A stretch of DNA of 64,000 nt from Streptomyces composti (GCF_012034205.1 NZ_JAATEM010000005.1:1-64000); one strand, 5' to 3'; positions 33,140 through 42,176 are shown, counted from the first letter of the stretch. The notes: a model not told the origin generated them from the sequence alone. A program made the numbers and translations.

Positions 33140-34240
33140 TCAGGCGTCGGCGCCCGCGGCGGCGGGCTCGGCGAGGGCGGGGGGTCCGGCCGCCATGGCG
33201 TGCAGGGCCGACCTGCCTGCCGTGAGGATGCGCAGGGCGCGGGGGAAGTCGTGCAGCTGCTCGGCGAGGATGTCCAGGCCGACGAGCAGGGAGGCGGCGG
33301 GCACCTTCCGGGCTTCCAGCAGGTGGGCGGTCCAGGTGAGGAAGGTGAGGAAGACCTCGGCGTCGTCCACATAGAGGGCGGTGGCGAGGAAGTCGATGAT
33401 GTGGGCGATGTCCTCGGCCGTGCGCTCGCGCTGCTCGTCGTCGTAGCCGGCCATGGCGGAAAAGCGCGTCTCCAGGTCGAGCACGGTCTGCCTGACCAGC
33501 CGGGGGCGGGCCTGGACGACCATCGTGTACTCCTGGTCCGCCAGGTGGGGCAGGTCGTCCAGGGCCTGCCGGCCGGCCGAGGTGACGGACCGGGTCAAGC
33601 CCTCCTCCAGGAGGGCGGCCGCCGCCCGGGCGTCGGGGGCCCAGCCGTCGGCTCCGAGGACACGGGCGTAGCGGCCGTCGGCTCCGAAGGCGCGGCCGCC
33701 GGCCACCACGGGCACTCCGGTGGCCTGGCAGGCGGTGACGGCCCGGTGCGCGTTCGGCAGGTGGGTGGGGATGGACCCGGAGAGCAGGACGGCCGCCGGG
33801 TTGGTGCTGTGCAGATGGGCGATGAGGTGCGGGGTGGGGGTCTGGGCGCCGAGGTAGTCGACCTGCCAGCCGCGCAGCTGCAGGATCTCGGCGACGAGCC
33901 GGGCGGGGAAGGCGTGCCACTCCCCGTCGACGCAGCAGACCGTGACGCGTCCGCGGGACGGCTTGCCCTGGCGCATGGCGCGGTGGTGGGACAGGGCGGT
34001 GACGACGCGCTCGTTGATGGCGGTGGCGGCGTGCTCCTGGGCGACGGTGAGACGGTCGGCGGCCCATTCGCTGCCGATGCGTTCCTGCACCCGGGCGATG
34101 ACGTCGAGCAGCAGGTCCTCCCCGCTCACGCCGTCGTCCATGGCCTGGACGACGAGGTCGACGGCGGCGTACTCGTCGGCGGCGACGACCGCCTGCCAGA
34201 GCTGCTCGTGCAGACCGGCCGTGGTGGTGGGGCGGTTCAC
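33140..34240 (-). CDS. Cobalamin-binding-domain protein coupled to a SpoIIE phosphatase
   Basis: 366 aa. Residues 1-85 look like the helical cap domain of B12-binding sensors (DLVVQAMDDGVSGEDLLLDVIARVQERIGSEWAADRLTVAQEHAAT). Residues 95-205 form the Rossmann-like B12 domain: RVTVCCVDGEWHAFPARLVAEILQLRGWQVDYLGAQTP has the cobalt-ligating His in a DxHxxG-like context (E-W-H-A-F-P), then LLSGSIPTHL and VVAGGRAFG. The C-terminal 150 residues are helical and unassigned. CarH- and LitR-type proteins with this core sense light through adenosylcobalamin. The start (GTG 34240) overlaps the stop of the upstream phosphatase in GTGA, so the two are probably made together; a light or B12 signal feeding the stress pathway is a reasonable inference. 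Confidence 0.85.
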   Translation of the reverse strand: MNRPTTTAGLHEQLWQAVVAADEYAAVDLVVQAMDDGVSGEDLLLDVIARVQERIGSEWAADRLTVAQEHAATAINERVVTALSHHRAMRQGKPSRGRVTVCCVDGEWHAFPARLVAEILQLRGWQVDYLGAQTPTPHLIAHLHSTNPAAVLLSGSIPTHLPNAHRAVTACQATGVPVVAGGRAFGADGRYARVLGADGWAPDARAAAALLEEGLTRSVTSAGRQALDDLPHLADQEYTMVVQARPRLVRQTVLDLETRFSAMAGYDDEQRERTAEDIAHIIDFLATALYVDDAEVFLTFLTWTAHLLEARKVPAASLLVGLDILAEQLHDFPRALRILTAGRSALHAMAAGPPALAEPAAAGADA

Positions 34241-35901
34241 CGGTTCCTCCTGGTGGTGTCCTGCGGGGTGACGGCCGGTGCCGGCCCGTTCCTGTCCATG
34301 CCGATCGCGACGACGGCCATGTCGTCGTGGCCGCCGGGGCCCAGCCACTGGGAGGCGAGCATCTGGACGTGCTCGACCACCGCCTCGGCGGGCATGCCGC
34401 CGCAGGCGGTGAGGGCGCGCCGCAGCCGCTCCTCTCCGTAGAGCTCGTCGCCGAGCGGGCCGCCGCGGGCCTCGGTGATGCCGTCGGTGTAGAGGAGGCA
34501 GATCTCGCCGGGGGCCAGTGTCGTCTCGTACGACTGGGCGGTGACCTCGGGCAGTGCCCCGACCAGGGTGCCGCGGGTGCCGGCCTCCTCCACGGTGCCG
34601 TCGGCGCGGACGAGCAGCGGCGGCAGGTGCCCTGCGCTGGTGAGGCGCAGGTCCACCCGGTTGCCGTCGCGGCGCACGGAGGCGAGGACGAGGGTGACGA
34701 AGCGGCCGTGGTGCGAGGTGAGCAGCGCCCCGTTGAGCAGGCGCAGCACCCGCTGGTGGTCGTCGGCGAGGGGCAGCAGGGCGTGCAGCGTGTTGCGGAT
34801 CTTGCCGGTCAGCACGGCCGCGTCGAGGCCCTTGCCGGCGACGTCGCCCAGGGCGACCAGGGTCTCCCGTGAGGGGTCGGGGCCGGGGTGGACGTCGTAG
34901 AAGTCGCCGCCGACGCGTTCGTGGTCGGATGCGGGGCGGTAGTTGCCGGCGTAGGTGACGCCGTGCACGCTGCTGAGCGCCGGAGGCAGCAGTTCCCGCA
35001 TCAGGGTGGCGGTGATGGCGGTCTGCTCGGTGTAGAGGCGGGCGGCGGACAGTGCGGCGCCAGCGCGGGCGGCGAACAGCCGGGCGAAGTTCTCCTCGCC
35101 TCCCGAGAAGGCCCGCTCGGTGCCTGAGCGCAGCAGGATCAGCACGCCGGCGGGGACTCCGTGACCGGGCAGGGGCGTGACGATGACCGAGCCGACGGCA
35201 GCGGTGAAGCCGGGGGGTAGCACCCAGTCCGGGATCTCCCCCGGGTCGAGCCAGCGGGCGGGGACGGGCGGGAAGCCCTGGAGGGCCTCGGGCAGTCCGG
35301 GCACGCTGTAGGGGTCGATGCGGCGTGCCACCTGGCGGACGTCACCGTACCGGCAGGCGTAGGTCAGCTGGTGGTGACGGCCCTGGGACGGGGAGACGAG
35401 GACGGCGGCCTCGGCGAGGTGCTGGGCGGCGAGGGCGGCGGTGACCTCCATGCAGCGGGGCAGATTGAGGGTGGAGAGCAGCGTGGAGGAGACGTCGGTG
35501 AGCAGTTCGCAGCGCTGCTTCTCGCCGCGCAGTTCCGTCTCCGCCCGGTGGCGGTCGGTGTCGTCCAGCAGCCACCACACGACCTCCCCGTCGGGCGAGG
35601 CGGTGGGGCGGGCGGTGACCATGCGGTCGCCGACGGGGCCGGTCAGCGGGGCGGCAGCGGAGGCGGGCGGTCCTTCGGCGAAGCTCCGGTGGGCGTCGAC
35701 CAGCCACGGGGGCGCCACCTCGTGCAGCCAGCCGCCGGCCTCGGCGAGCGGCAGGAGCGTGCGGGCGGCGTCGTTGAGCCTGGCCAGACGGCCGTGCCGG
35801 TCCGCCACCAGCACGGGAAAAGGGACGTCGGCCCACGAGGTACCGGCCTGGCTGCCGGTGTCGCGGGATCGGGCGGACGCCCCACGTGAAGCCTTCACCA
35901 T
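34237..35901 (-). CDS. PAS-GAF-SpoIIE (PP2C) serine phosphatase
   Basis: About 554 aa from ATG 35901; GTG codons at 35910 and 35928 are alternatives, none with an ideal ribosome site. A PAS-like domain (about 25-125: FPVLVADRHGRLARLNDAARTLL) is followed by a GAF domain (about 140-300: LLTDVSSTLLSTLNLPRCMEVTAALAA...AFSGGEENFARLFAARAGAALSAARLY). The PP2C-type SpoIIE domain follows (about 320-540: RPASDHERVGGDFYDV, ALGDVAGKGLDAAVLTGKIRN, SAGHLPPLLVR, LLYTDGITEARG, GGHDDMAVVAIG) with the expected metal-binding Asp residues. It should dephosphorylate STAS anti-anti-sigma proteins. Its stop overlaps the start of the B12-binding protein, a likely sensory partner. Confidence 0.92.
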   Translation of the reverse strand: MVKASRGASARSRDTGSQAGTSWADVPFPVLVADRHGRLARLNDAARTLLPLAEAGGWLHEVAPPWLVDAHRSFAEGPPASAAAPLTGPVGDRMVTARPTASPDGEVVWWLLDDTDRHRAETELRGEKQRCELLTDVSSTLLSTLNLPRCMEVTAALAAQHLAEAAVLVSPSQGRHHQLTYACRYGDVRQVARRIDPYSVPGLPEALQGFPPVPARWLDPGEIPDWVLPPGFTAAVGSVIVTPLPGHGVPAGVLILLRSGTERAFSGGEENFARLFAARAGAALSAARLYTEQTAITATLMRELLPPALSSVHGVTYAGNYRPASDHERVGGDFYDVHPGPDPSRETLVALGDVAGKGLDAAVLTGKIRNTLHALLPLADDHQRVLRLLNGALLTSHHGRFVTLVLASVRRDGNRVDLRLTSAGHLPPLLVRADGTVEEAGTRGTLVGALPEVTAQSYETTLAPGEICLLYTDGITEARGGPLGDELYGEERLRRALTACGGMPAEAVVEHVQMLASQWLGPGGHDDMAVVAIGMDRNGPAPAVTPQDTTRRNR

Positions 35902-36100
35902 CTGAGGCACGCTTCGTGCGCACCCCACCACCTTCCTGCGACTTCGTGCGTGGAACGGCAACGGTCCCGCACCTGCCCCCGCGGACGCAACCCAAAGGGC
36001 GCGCAGGGCTGCCGAACGTGAGATATGACGCCTCGCCGGGACGGCCGGGGCCCCCGGCGCGGTCCGCGTCGTGCCGGTGAGTGACGTGACGGTCGCACGG

Positions 36101-36397
36101 TCAGGTCTCCTCGAGGCCGTGGACGGTGGTGAGGCGGGTGAGGCCGGAGATGGTCAGGACCGGGGCGAGCAGCGGGGTGGCGACGATCTCCACGCGGTCG
36201 GCGTGGCGGAAGAGCACGCTCAGGCCGGCGCTGTCCAGGTGGTCCACGGCGGTGAGGTCGACGATCAGCGGCCCCTGGGTGGTCTCGATCGCGGGGGCCA
36301 GGGTGCCGATGTCGCTCATGTCGATCTCGCCGGCGACCGTCAGCCGGGTGGCGCCGGCGGGTGCGTGCCCGGGGGTGAGGGTGAGCGGGCCGGTCAT
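36101..36397 (-). CDS. STAS-domain anti-anti-sigma factor
   Basis: 98 aa. The STAS fold is clear: LTVAGEIDMSDIGTLAPAIE, then LIVDLTAVDHLDSAGLSVLFRHA with the phosphorylatable Ser in DSAG, and a C-terminal TISGLTRLTTVHGL. The protein would bind an RsbW-type kinase when unphosphorylated and release a sigma factor. Its ATG overlaps the stop of the upstream phosphatase-kinase gene in ATGA, so one mRNA likely makes both switch partners. Confidence 0.93.
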   Translation of the reverse strand: MTGPLTLTPGHAPAGATRLTVAGEIDMSDIGTLAPAIETTQGPLIVDLTAVDHLDSAGLSVLFRHADRVEIVATPLLAPVLTISGLTRLTTVHGLEET

Positions 36398-38436
36398 CGG
36401 GCGATCCTCGTGTACATGTCGACGGTGGTCCCGGCCGTGCCGGGGACGATGGTGACGTCCTGCATCAGAGCGCGCATCAGTGCCATGCCCCGCCCGCGGT
36501 GCGGGCTGCGGTCGGGCCGGGGCGTCTTCCAGCGCCCGGTGTCGGTGACGGTCAGGCGCACGTCGTCGACCCGGGCCTCGGCGCGGAGCCTGACCGGGCC
36601 GGGGATGTCGCGGTGACCGTGCTCGATGGCGTTGGCGCACGCCTCGCCGACCGCGACCAGGATGTTCTGCACGGTGTGCGGGGGCATCTCGCACCGGGCG
36701 AGCCAGCTGCGCAAGGCCGTGCGGACGGGCGCGAGTTGGGCCGACTCGGCGGGGAACTCCATGTCCAGCGGGGCCGGGTGGCGGTACAGCAGCAGTGCCA
36801 CGTCGTCGTCGTAGCCCCCGGCGGGCGCGAGCCGGGTCATGATCCGGCTGGCGAGTTCGTCGACGGCCAGGCCCCGCCCGTCGTGGACGGCGGCGCCGGC
36901 CTGGTCGATGCCGGCGGTGAGGGGACGGCGCCTGCGCTCCACCAGACCGTCGGTGCAGAGCAGGAGGGTGGCGCGTGCGGGCACGGTGCACGTTCCTTCG
37001 GGGCGGGTGCGGCCGGGACGCACGGCCAGCGGCACGGAGCGTCCTTCGTCGAGGAGGACGGTGGTTCCGTCGCGGTGGGTGAGGATACCGGGCGGGTGTC
37101 CGGCGCTGGAGTAGGTGAGACGTCCGGTGCGGGGGTCGAGCACGCCGCAGAAGACGGTGGTGCACAGCGCGCCGGGGATGCCGGCGGCGAAGTGGTCCAG
37201 GGCCATGAGGGTCTGGGCGGGGCCGACGTCCTGGAGCAGCAGGGCGCGGCAGGCGCTGCGCAGCTGCCCCATGACGGTGGCGGCCTTCAGTCCTCGGCCC
37301 ACGCAGTCGCCGACGACGATCCCTGTGCGCCCGTCCGGGAGGGCGACGGTGTCGTACCAGTCGCCGCCGACCTCGAGGGGGCGGGTGGCGGGCTCGTAGC
37401 GGACGGCGAAGCCGTCGGGGAGGCTGGACGGGCCGAGGATGGCGCGCTGCAGCGCGAGCGCGGTCTCCCGCAGCTGGTCGATCTGGTGGGCGCGGGCGAG
37501 ACCCTGGGCGAGCTGGCCGGCCGGCAGCGACAGCAGCAGATGGTCCTCTCCGGTGAAGGGGCGGTGGTCGCCGAGGTCGAGCCACACCACCATGGTGCCC
37601 TCGGGGTGGCTGATGGTGACGGCCGCGCCGGTCGCGTGGTCGACGGGGGTGAGCAGGGGCCTGCCGAACGCGTCGGTGAGCCGGTCGCGGAGGCCGGCGG
37701 GCAGGTCCGTCCAGCCGAGGCCGGGCTCGGTGGTGGTGACCGACGGCCTCCCGGCGCCGTCGGAGAGGGCGGCCAGGACGGTCTCGGCCCGCCAGACGCT
37801 CCTCAGTTCGGCCAGGGCTCCTGACAGGGCCTCGGGCAGGCTGGTCGCCTGGGTCAGCCGCAGCCCGAGGGCCGCCTGGGCGCTCTTGCGCCGTACGGCG
37901 TAGTGCTCGGCGGTGACGTCGCGGAAGGTGCCGACGGTGACCTGGCGGCCGGTGCCGGGGTCGTGCGCGTGGTTGAAGGAGGCGCTCACCCACAGGCGGT
38001 GTCCGTCGCGGTGGCTGACCGGGACGGTGTAGGAGCCCTTGGGGTCCTCCATCAACTGGGCGAAGGCCGCGGCGATCCGGCGGTGCGCCTCGGGGTCCTT
38101 CACGGCGTCCGGCCACCAGGGGTGGACGGGACGGTAGGGCAGTTCCTCGGGGCCGTAGCCGAGGATGTCGGTGAAGGCGGTGTTGATCTCGACGACGGCT
38201 CCGTCCTCGTCGCAGACGAAGAACGCCTCCTGCAGCGAGTCGACCAGGGCGGTGTGCCAGCGGGCCTGCAGGATGCTCACCGCGGTCCGCAGACTTTGCG
38301 GCCACTGCCCGGGCGGCCCCAGCGGTGTCGACGCCCAGTCGACCGCCGCGAGGTCCCCGCCGGCCTCCGCCTCGGCGGCGAACACCCCGGTCACCGCCCC
38401 GGCCGGCTCCCGCCGTGCCTCCCGCGGACGCGTCAC
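36394..38436 (-). CDS. PAS-GAF-SpoIIE phosphatase fused to an RsbW-type HATPase
   Basis: 680 aa from GTG 38436, chosen because AGGAGG lies 7 nt upstream. Domains in order: PAS (about 60-180: SLQEAFFVCDEDGAVVEINTAFTDILGYG), a GAF-like domain (185-320), and SpoIIE PP2C (340-550: EVGGDWYDTVALPDG, VVGDCVGRGLKAATVMGQLRS, SAGHPPGILTHRDG, LLCTDGLVERRR, GYDDDVALLLYR). The C-terminal HATPase_c of the RsbW type follows (565-680: ILVAVGEACANAIEHGH, LTVTDTGRWKTP, GRGMALMRALMQ). One chain therefore holds both the phosphatase and the kinase-like anti-sigma module. It is coupled to a STAS gene (ATGA overlap). A stress-sigma promoter pattern lies upstream. Confidence 0.93.
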   Translation of the reverse strand: MTRPREARREPAGAVTGVFAAEAEAGGDLAAVDWASTPLGPPGQWPQSLRTAVSILQARWHTALVDSLQEAFFVCDEDGAVVEINTAFTDILGYGPEELPYRPVHPWWPDAVKDPEAHRRIAAAFAQLMEDPKGSYTVPVSHRDGHRLWVSASFNHAHDPGTGRQVTVGTFRDVTAEHYAVRRKSAQAALGLRLTQATSLPEALSGALAELRSVWRAETVLAALSDGAGRPSVTTTEPGLGWTDLPAGLRDRLTDAFGRPLLTPVDHATGAAVTISHPEGTMVVWLDLGDHRPFTGEDHLLLSLPAGQLAQGLARAHQIDQLRETALALQRAILGPSSLPDGFAVRYEPATRPLEVGGDWYDTVALPDGRTGIVVGDCVGRGLKAATVMGQLRSACRALLLQDVGPAQTLMALDHFAAGIPGALCTTVFCGVLDPRTGRLTYSSAGHPPGILTHRDGTTVLLDEGRSVPLAVRPGRTRPEGTCTVPARATLLLCTDGLVERRRRPLTAGIDQAGAAVHDGRGLAVDELASRIMTRLAPAGGYDDDVALLLYRHPAPLDMEFPAESAQLAPVRTALRSWLARCEMPPHTVQNILVAVGEACANAIEHGHRDIPGPVRLRAEARVDDVRLTVTDTGRWKTPRPDRSPHRGRGMALMRALMQDVTIVPGTAGTTVDMYTRIAR

Positions 38437-38581
38437 CCGACACCCTCCTCGCACGCCGGCCCCACCGAATGCGCGCCGGAAGCGGACGGCGTCCGTCGTC
38501 GTGTTCGCCTGAGGCGTCGCACGAGGACGAGGGGCCGGCCTGACGTTCGCGGTGTCGCGCTCATCATCTGCTTGTCCGCCG

Positions 38582-38606
38582 GTACCCGCAGACTCGGGGA
38601 GTAGGC
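38582..38606 (-). promoter_or_regulatory. SigB/SigF-type promoter candidate for the phosphatase-kinase gene
   Basis: On the minus strand GCCT (38606-38603), 15 nt, then GGGTAC (38587-38582) fits GNNT-N14-16-GGGTAY, the pattern of Streptomyces SigB-like sigma factors. It lies about 145 nt upstream of GTG 38436. The 303-bp gap 38437-38739 holds this site and no further gene. Confidence 0.5.
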
Positions 38607-38739
38607 CGGAGTTCCGCGGGAACCTGCACGGACGGAATCATTGCTCTGCCGCGCTCTGCCGCAGGGGCGAAGGTGTCAGCGGCGACACGGCTGCCCTCTC
38701 TCTCGTGTCTGCGCCCCTCGACCGTGATCAGGAGAATCG

Positions 38740-39099
38740 GTGACCGAGCCCGTCGACCTGCTGACCGTGACCTCACGGCGGTTTCCCACCGGCCCCCATG
38801 TGCTCGAGGTGGCGGGCGAGCTGGATCACCACACGGGCCGGCTGCTGACCCGCGCGGTGGAGGAGACCCCGTTCGCAGAGCACGGTCTGGTCATCGACCT
38901 GTCCGGGATGACGTACTGCGACTCGACCGGCATCACCGTGCTGATCACCGCCTATCAGCGGGCGGAGGCGCTCGGCGCGCCGCTCGGCCTGGCGGGGGTC
39001 GGCCGGGACCAGATGCGGGTGTTCGAAGTGGTGGGTCTGGACCAGGTGTTCACGTTCCACGGCACCGCGGAGGAGGCCGCGGCGTCGCTGCGCGGCTGA
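38740..39099 (+). CDS. STAS-domain anti-anti-sigma factor
   Basis: 119 aa from GTG 38740, with AGGAGA 5 nt upstream. STAS features: HVLEVAGELDHHTGRLLTRAVEE, then HGLVIDLSGMTYCDSTGITVLITAYQRAEALG with the phosphoacceptor in CDSTG, and FEVVGLDQVFTFHGTAEEA. This is the BldG/SpoIIAA type. It is divergent from the phosphatase-kinase gene and faces an RsbW-like gene convergently, so it could partner with either. Confidence 0.93.
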   Translation: MTEPVDLLTVTSRRFPTGPHVLEVAGELDHHTGRLLTRAVEETPFAEHGLVIDLSGMTYCDSTGITVLITAYQRAEALGAPLGLAGVGRDQMRVFEVVGLDQVFTFHGTAEEAAASLRG

Positions 39100-39232
39100 G
39101 ACCGTGCGGCCGGACGGTGCGGCGGCGACGTGCGGCGCTGGGGCGCTGGTCGCCCGGGGGCTGGGGGAGCCCCGGAGGGATGAGGGATGAGGGCTCGAGG
39201 AGGGGGGTGAGGGCTCGTGGGCGCGAGCAGGC

Positions 39233-39703
39233 TCAGAGAGCGATGCGGGCGGTGACGCGCTTTCCGCCGGGTTCGCCCTGTATGTCGATGTCCAGGCTCA
39301 GCGCGGCGACGATCTCCAGACCGTGCTGGCCGACCCGGGTCGGATCGGCCGCGCGCTGTGCGGGCATGACCGGCTCACGGTCCCGGACGGTGATGGACAG
39401 CACGCCCTGGGCCACGGCCAGCGACAGCTCCACGGGAGGGGATCCGTACTTGATGGCGTTGGTGACCAGTTCACTGACCACGAGCTGTACCGCCTCGGCG
39501 GTCCGGGGCGGCACGGGCGGGCCCGACGCGGGCAGGCCGGCGAGGAAGCGGAGGGCGAAGTGGCGTGCCTCCGCCACGGGGAAATCCGCGTGCTCGAAGG
39601 TCACGGACACGTCGCTCGCGCCCACGCCCTGCTGGGCCCGGGCCCCGTTCAGTACTTTGTCGCCGTCCGGCACAGCCTTCGCGCCCCCGTGAGCACGGAA
39701 CAC
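39233..39703 (-). CDS. RsbW-like anti-sigma serine kinase (HATPase)
   Basis: 156 aa. The HATPase_c fold has the N-box AVQLVVSELVTNAIKYGSPP and SITVRDREP, then a G-box-like VGQHGLEIVAALS. The first 30 residues are poorly conserved. GTG at 39703 starts it. Proteins like this phosphorylate STAS antagonists and sequester a sigma factor. The SigB/SigF-type sigma gene lies next to it on the same strand, 94 bp upstream, so it probably controls that sigma factor. A GGGTAC is at 39753-39748 but without a well-spaced GNNT partner. Confidence 0.92.
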   Translation of the reverse strand: MFRAHGGAKAVPDGDKVLNGARAQQGVGASDVSVTFEHADFPVAEARHFALRFLAGLPASGPPVPPRTAEAVQLVVSELVTNAIKYGSPPVELSLAVAQGVLSITVRDREPVMPAQRAADPTRVGQHGLEIVAALSLDIDIQGEPGGKRVTARIAL

Positions 39704-39797
39704 GTGCGCCTTCCGTGCGGGTCAGAACTCTTCTCGCCCCTGTGACAGTACCCACTGCCATGCGGCCGTCCCGTCGGGTCGCGGCCGGCGGGCCGGG

Positions 39798-40640
39798 TCA
39801 GGGGGCGGCAAGCATACCGTCCCGCAGTCGTGCGAGGAGGCGGGAGATCAGGCGGGAGACATGCATCTGGGAGACACTGAGGTGTTCGCCGATGTCCTTC
39901 TGGGTGAGCTCCTCGACGAAGCGCCAGTGCAGGATCTGCCGGTCGCGTTCGCCCAGCTCGGCGATCATCGGTGCCAGGGCGTGGAAGTCCTCGACCAGTT
40001 CCAGGGCGGCGTCGTCGGAGCCGATGAAGTCCGCCAGGGCGGCCTCGCCGTCCTCGCTGCCGTGGATGGTCGCGTCGAGGGAGGCGGAGTTGTAGCCGTT
40101 GGACGCCAGGCGGGCCTCGACGACCTCCTCCTCCGAGAGGCTCATCAGCTCGGAGAGCTCCTTGGTGGTGGGATTGCGGCCGAGCCGGCTGCGCAGCTCC
40201 TCCGTGGCGCGGGCCAGCTGCACGCGGGCCTCCTGCAGACGACGGGGCACATGCACGGCCCAGGAGGTGTCACGGAAGAAGCGCTTGATCTCGCCCACGA
40301 TGTAGGGCACGGCGAAGGAGGTGAACTCCACCTCGCGGGTCAGCTCGAACCGGTCGATCGCCTTGATCAGGCCGATCATGCCGACCTGGACGATGTCCTC
40401 CATCTCCTCCGGGCCCCGGCTGCGGAACCGGGAGGCCGCGAAGCGGACCAGGGACATGTTCATCTCGATCAGCGTGTTGCGCGCGTACTGGTACTCGGGG
40501 GTCCCCTCCTCCAGCACGGCGAGCTGGTCGAAGAACAGCTTGGACAGCTCCCGCGCGTCCTTGGGCGCCACCTTCGACGGTTCGGTCATCTCAGGCATCT
40601 CGGTGGAGCGCCCGGCGGTGGTCCGCACGGTCGTCTGCAT
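39798..40640 (-). CDS. SigB/SigF/SigG-subfamily RNA polymerase sigma factor
   Basis: 280 aa from ATG 40640, with GGGAGGGA upstream. Region 2 is visible: NTLIEMNMSLVRFAASRFRSRG, EDIVQVGMIGLIKAIDRFEL and EFTSFAVPYIVGEIKRFFRDTSWAVHVPRRLQE. Region 3 follows (ELRSRLGRNPTTKELSELM), then region 4 (LGERDRQILHWRFVEELTQKDIGEHLSVSQMHVSRLISRLLARLRDGM). The sequence is that of the Streptomyces SigB-like stress sigma factors, which act in osmotic and oxidative stress and development. It is preceded by a matching promoter pattern and followed by its likely anti-sigma kinase. The several phosphatases and STAS proteins nearby form the rest of the switch. Confidence 0.95.
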   Translation of the reverse strand: MQTTVRTTAGRSTEMPEMTEPSKVAPKDARELSKLFFDQLAVLEEGTPEYQYARNTLIEMNMSLVRFAASRFRSRGPEEMEDIVQVGMIGLIKAIDRFELTREVEFTSFAVPYIVGEIKRFFRDTSWAVHVPRRLQEARVQLARATEELRSRLGRNPTTKELSELMSLSEEEVVEARLASNGYNSASLDATIHGSEDGEAALADFIGSDDAALELVEDFHALAPMIAELGERDRQILHWRFVEELTQKDIGEHLSVSQMHVSRLISRLLARLRDGMLAAP

Positions 40641-40697
40641 GGTGTTCCCTCCCGGTGTGCGGCCGGCGAACGGTACTCGGCGGCCAGAGCCCTCCGT

Positions 40698-40722
40698 ATA
40701 CCCCCGCTTCGGGGGTGCATGC
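40698..40722 (-). promoter_or_regulatory. SigB/SigF-type promoter candidate for the sigma gene, overlapping a hairpin
   Basis: On the minus strand GCAT (40722-40719), 15 nt, then GGGTAT (40703-40698) fits GNNT-N14-16-GGGTAY. It is about 58 nt upstream of ATG 40640, so the sigma factor probably transcribes its own gene. The same DNA forms an inverted repeat (40700-40716, ACCCCCG/CGGGGGT) that could end the upstream 87-aa gene. Confidence 0.55.
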
Positions 40723-40986
40723 CTACCGGTTTCGCTCCGATGTGGAAGCAGCCGGAACGGACGTGGGAACACCGTCGGACGCCGCTCGGGGCGGGCCCGC
40801 CTCCCAGAGGCACCAGGTCGACCACAGCAAGAGTACGAGAAAGGCGACGAGCAGCCCGAGCAGGGTGAGCGTCTGCCGTGCCGTGCCGCCGCCCTGGAGC
40901 AGCGACAGCAGCAGACAGAAGGTCCAGGCGGCCACGCCGCCCGCGTACAGAGCCCTGAGCTGCCGCAGCTGACCCGTCGACTTCAT
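40723..40986 (-). CDS. Small two-helix membrane protein
   Basis: 87 aa. Two hydrophobic helices (LYAGGVAAWTFCLLLSLLQGG and TLLGLLVAFLVLLLWSTWCLW) with a short basic N-terminus (MKSTGQLRQLR) and a hydrophilic C-terminal tail. No family with a known function is recognised. GGTGGGG precedes the ATG. It lies directly upstream of the sigma factor gene on the same strand and might be co-expressed with it. Confidence 0.78.
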   Translation of the reverse strand: MKSTGQLRQLRALYAGGVAAWTFCLLLSLLQGGGTARQTLTLLGLLVAFLVLLLWSTWCLWEAGPPRAASDGVPTSVPAASTSERNR

Positions 40987-41083
40987 TCCCCACCTGCCGA
41001 GTGCGTCCGATGATCGCCGCCGTCCCGGTACCCCGCCCGCCCGGTTTCATGACGGACGAGCCGGCAGGGGGTGGGCGGGGCGC

Positions 41084-41506
<423 letters not shown>

Positions 41507-41672
41507 CGTTTCCTGCTGTGCCTTGCTTCGCCTGCATCCCCGTGTGCCCCGGAAGCCGGGAGGCACGCCGCCGGGGGCGGAACGAAACGGACGGGAACGG
41601 GAAGTACTCGATCGGCTTCGACGGGGCAGACGGATGAGGCACCGTTCCCCGGCACCCGAGGAGTACCACCCC

Positions 41673-42176
41673 ATGCCCCAGACGCAGGACGTCGTCGAGC
41701 TCATCCTCCAGGACCACCGCCGCATGGAGGACCTCTTCCGGCAGATGCGCAGTGTCGAGGCCGACCGCGCGGGCGCGCTGCGCGAGTTCTCGGCGCTGCT
41801 GGTCGCTCACGCCGTGGCCGAGGAGAACGAGGTCTACCCGGCGCTGAAGCGGTACAAGAACATCGACGACGAAGAGGTCGAGCACGGCGAGCACGAGCAC
41901 GACGAGGGCAACGAGGCGCTGCTCGGGCTGCTCCAGGTCGAGGAGGCCGGGTCCGAGGAGTGGGACTCGAAGCTGGAGGAGCTGGTGGAGGCGGTCACGC
42001 ACCACGCGGACGAGGAGGAGCGCACGATCCTCAACGGGGCGCGGGAGAACGTGGCGATGCCGCGCCGGGAGGAGCTGGGCGCGGCCTTCCTGGAGGAGCG
42101 TGAGCGTCAGCTGAAGGCGGACTGCGGGAGCGTGGAGAACGTGCGGCGCATCGTGCAGTCCGCGAAGTCCTCCTGA
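41673..42176 (+). CDS. Hemerythrin-domain protein
   Basis: 167 aa from ATG 41673, with GAGGAG 9 nt upstream. The four-helix HHE pattern is present: VVELILQDHRRMEDLFRQM, LLVAHAVAEENEVYPALKRY, EHEHDEGNEALLGLL and LVEAVTHHADEEERTIL, giving the spaced His/Glu ligands of a di-iron site. An acidic, His-rich loop (DDEEVEHGEHEHDEG) is unusual and could bind extra metal. Hemerythrin proteins sense or store O2 or handle NO. Its neighbours, an oxidase subunit and a second hemerythrin-like protein, fit an oxygen-related role. Confidence 0.9.
   Translation: MPQTQDVVELILQDHRRMEDLFRQMRSVEADRAGALREFSALLVAHAVAEENEVYPALKRYKNIDDEEVEHGEHEHDEGNEALLGLLQVEEAGSEEWDSKLEELVEAVTHHADEEERTILNGARENVAMPRREELGAAFLEERERQLKADCGSVENVRRIVQSAKSS

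Noticed and set aside
40700..40716. The ACCCCCG/CGGGGGT inverted repeat as a simple terminator only
   Set aside because: It overlaps a GNNT-N15-GGGTAT promoter pattern for the sigma gene and has no T-run, so I list it as promoter with a possible secondary terminator role.
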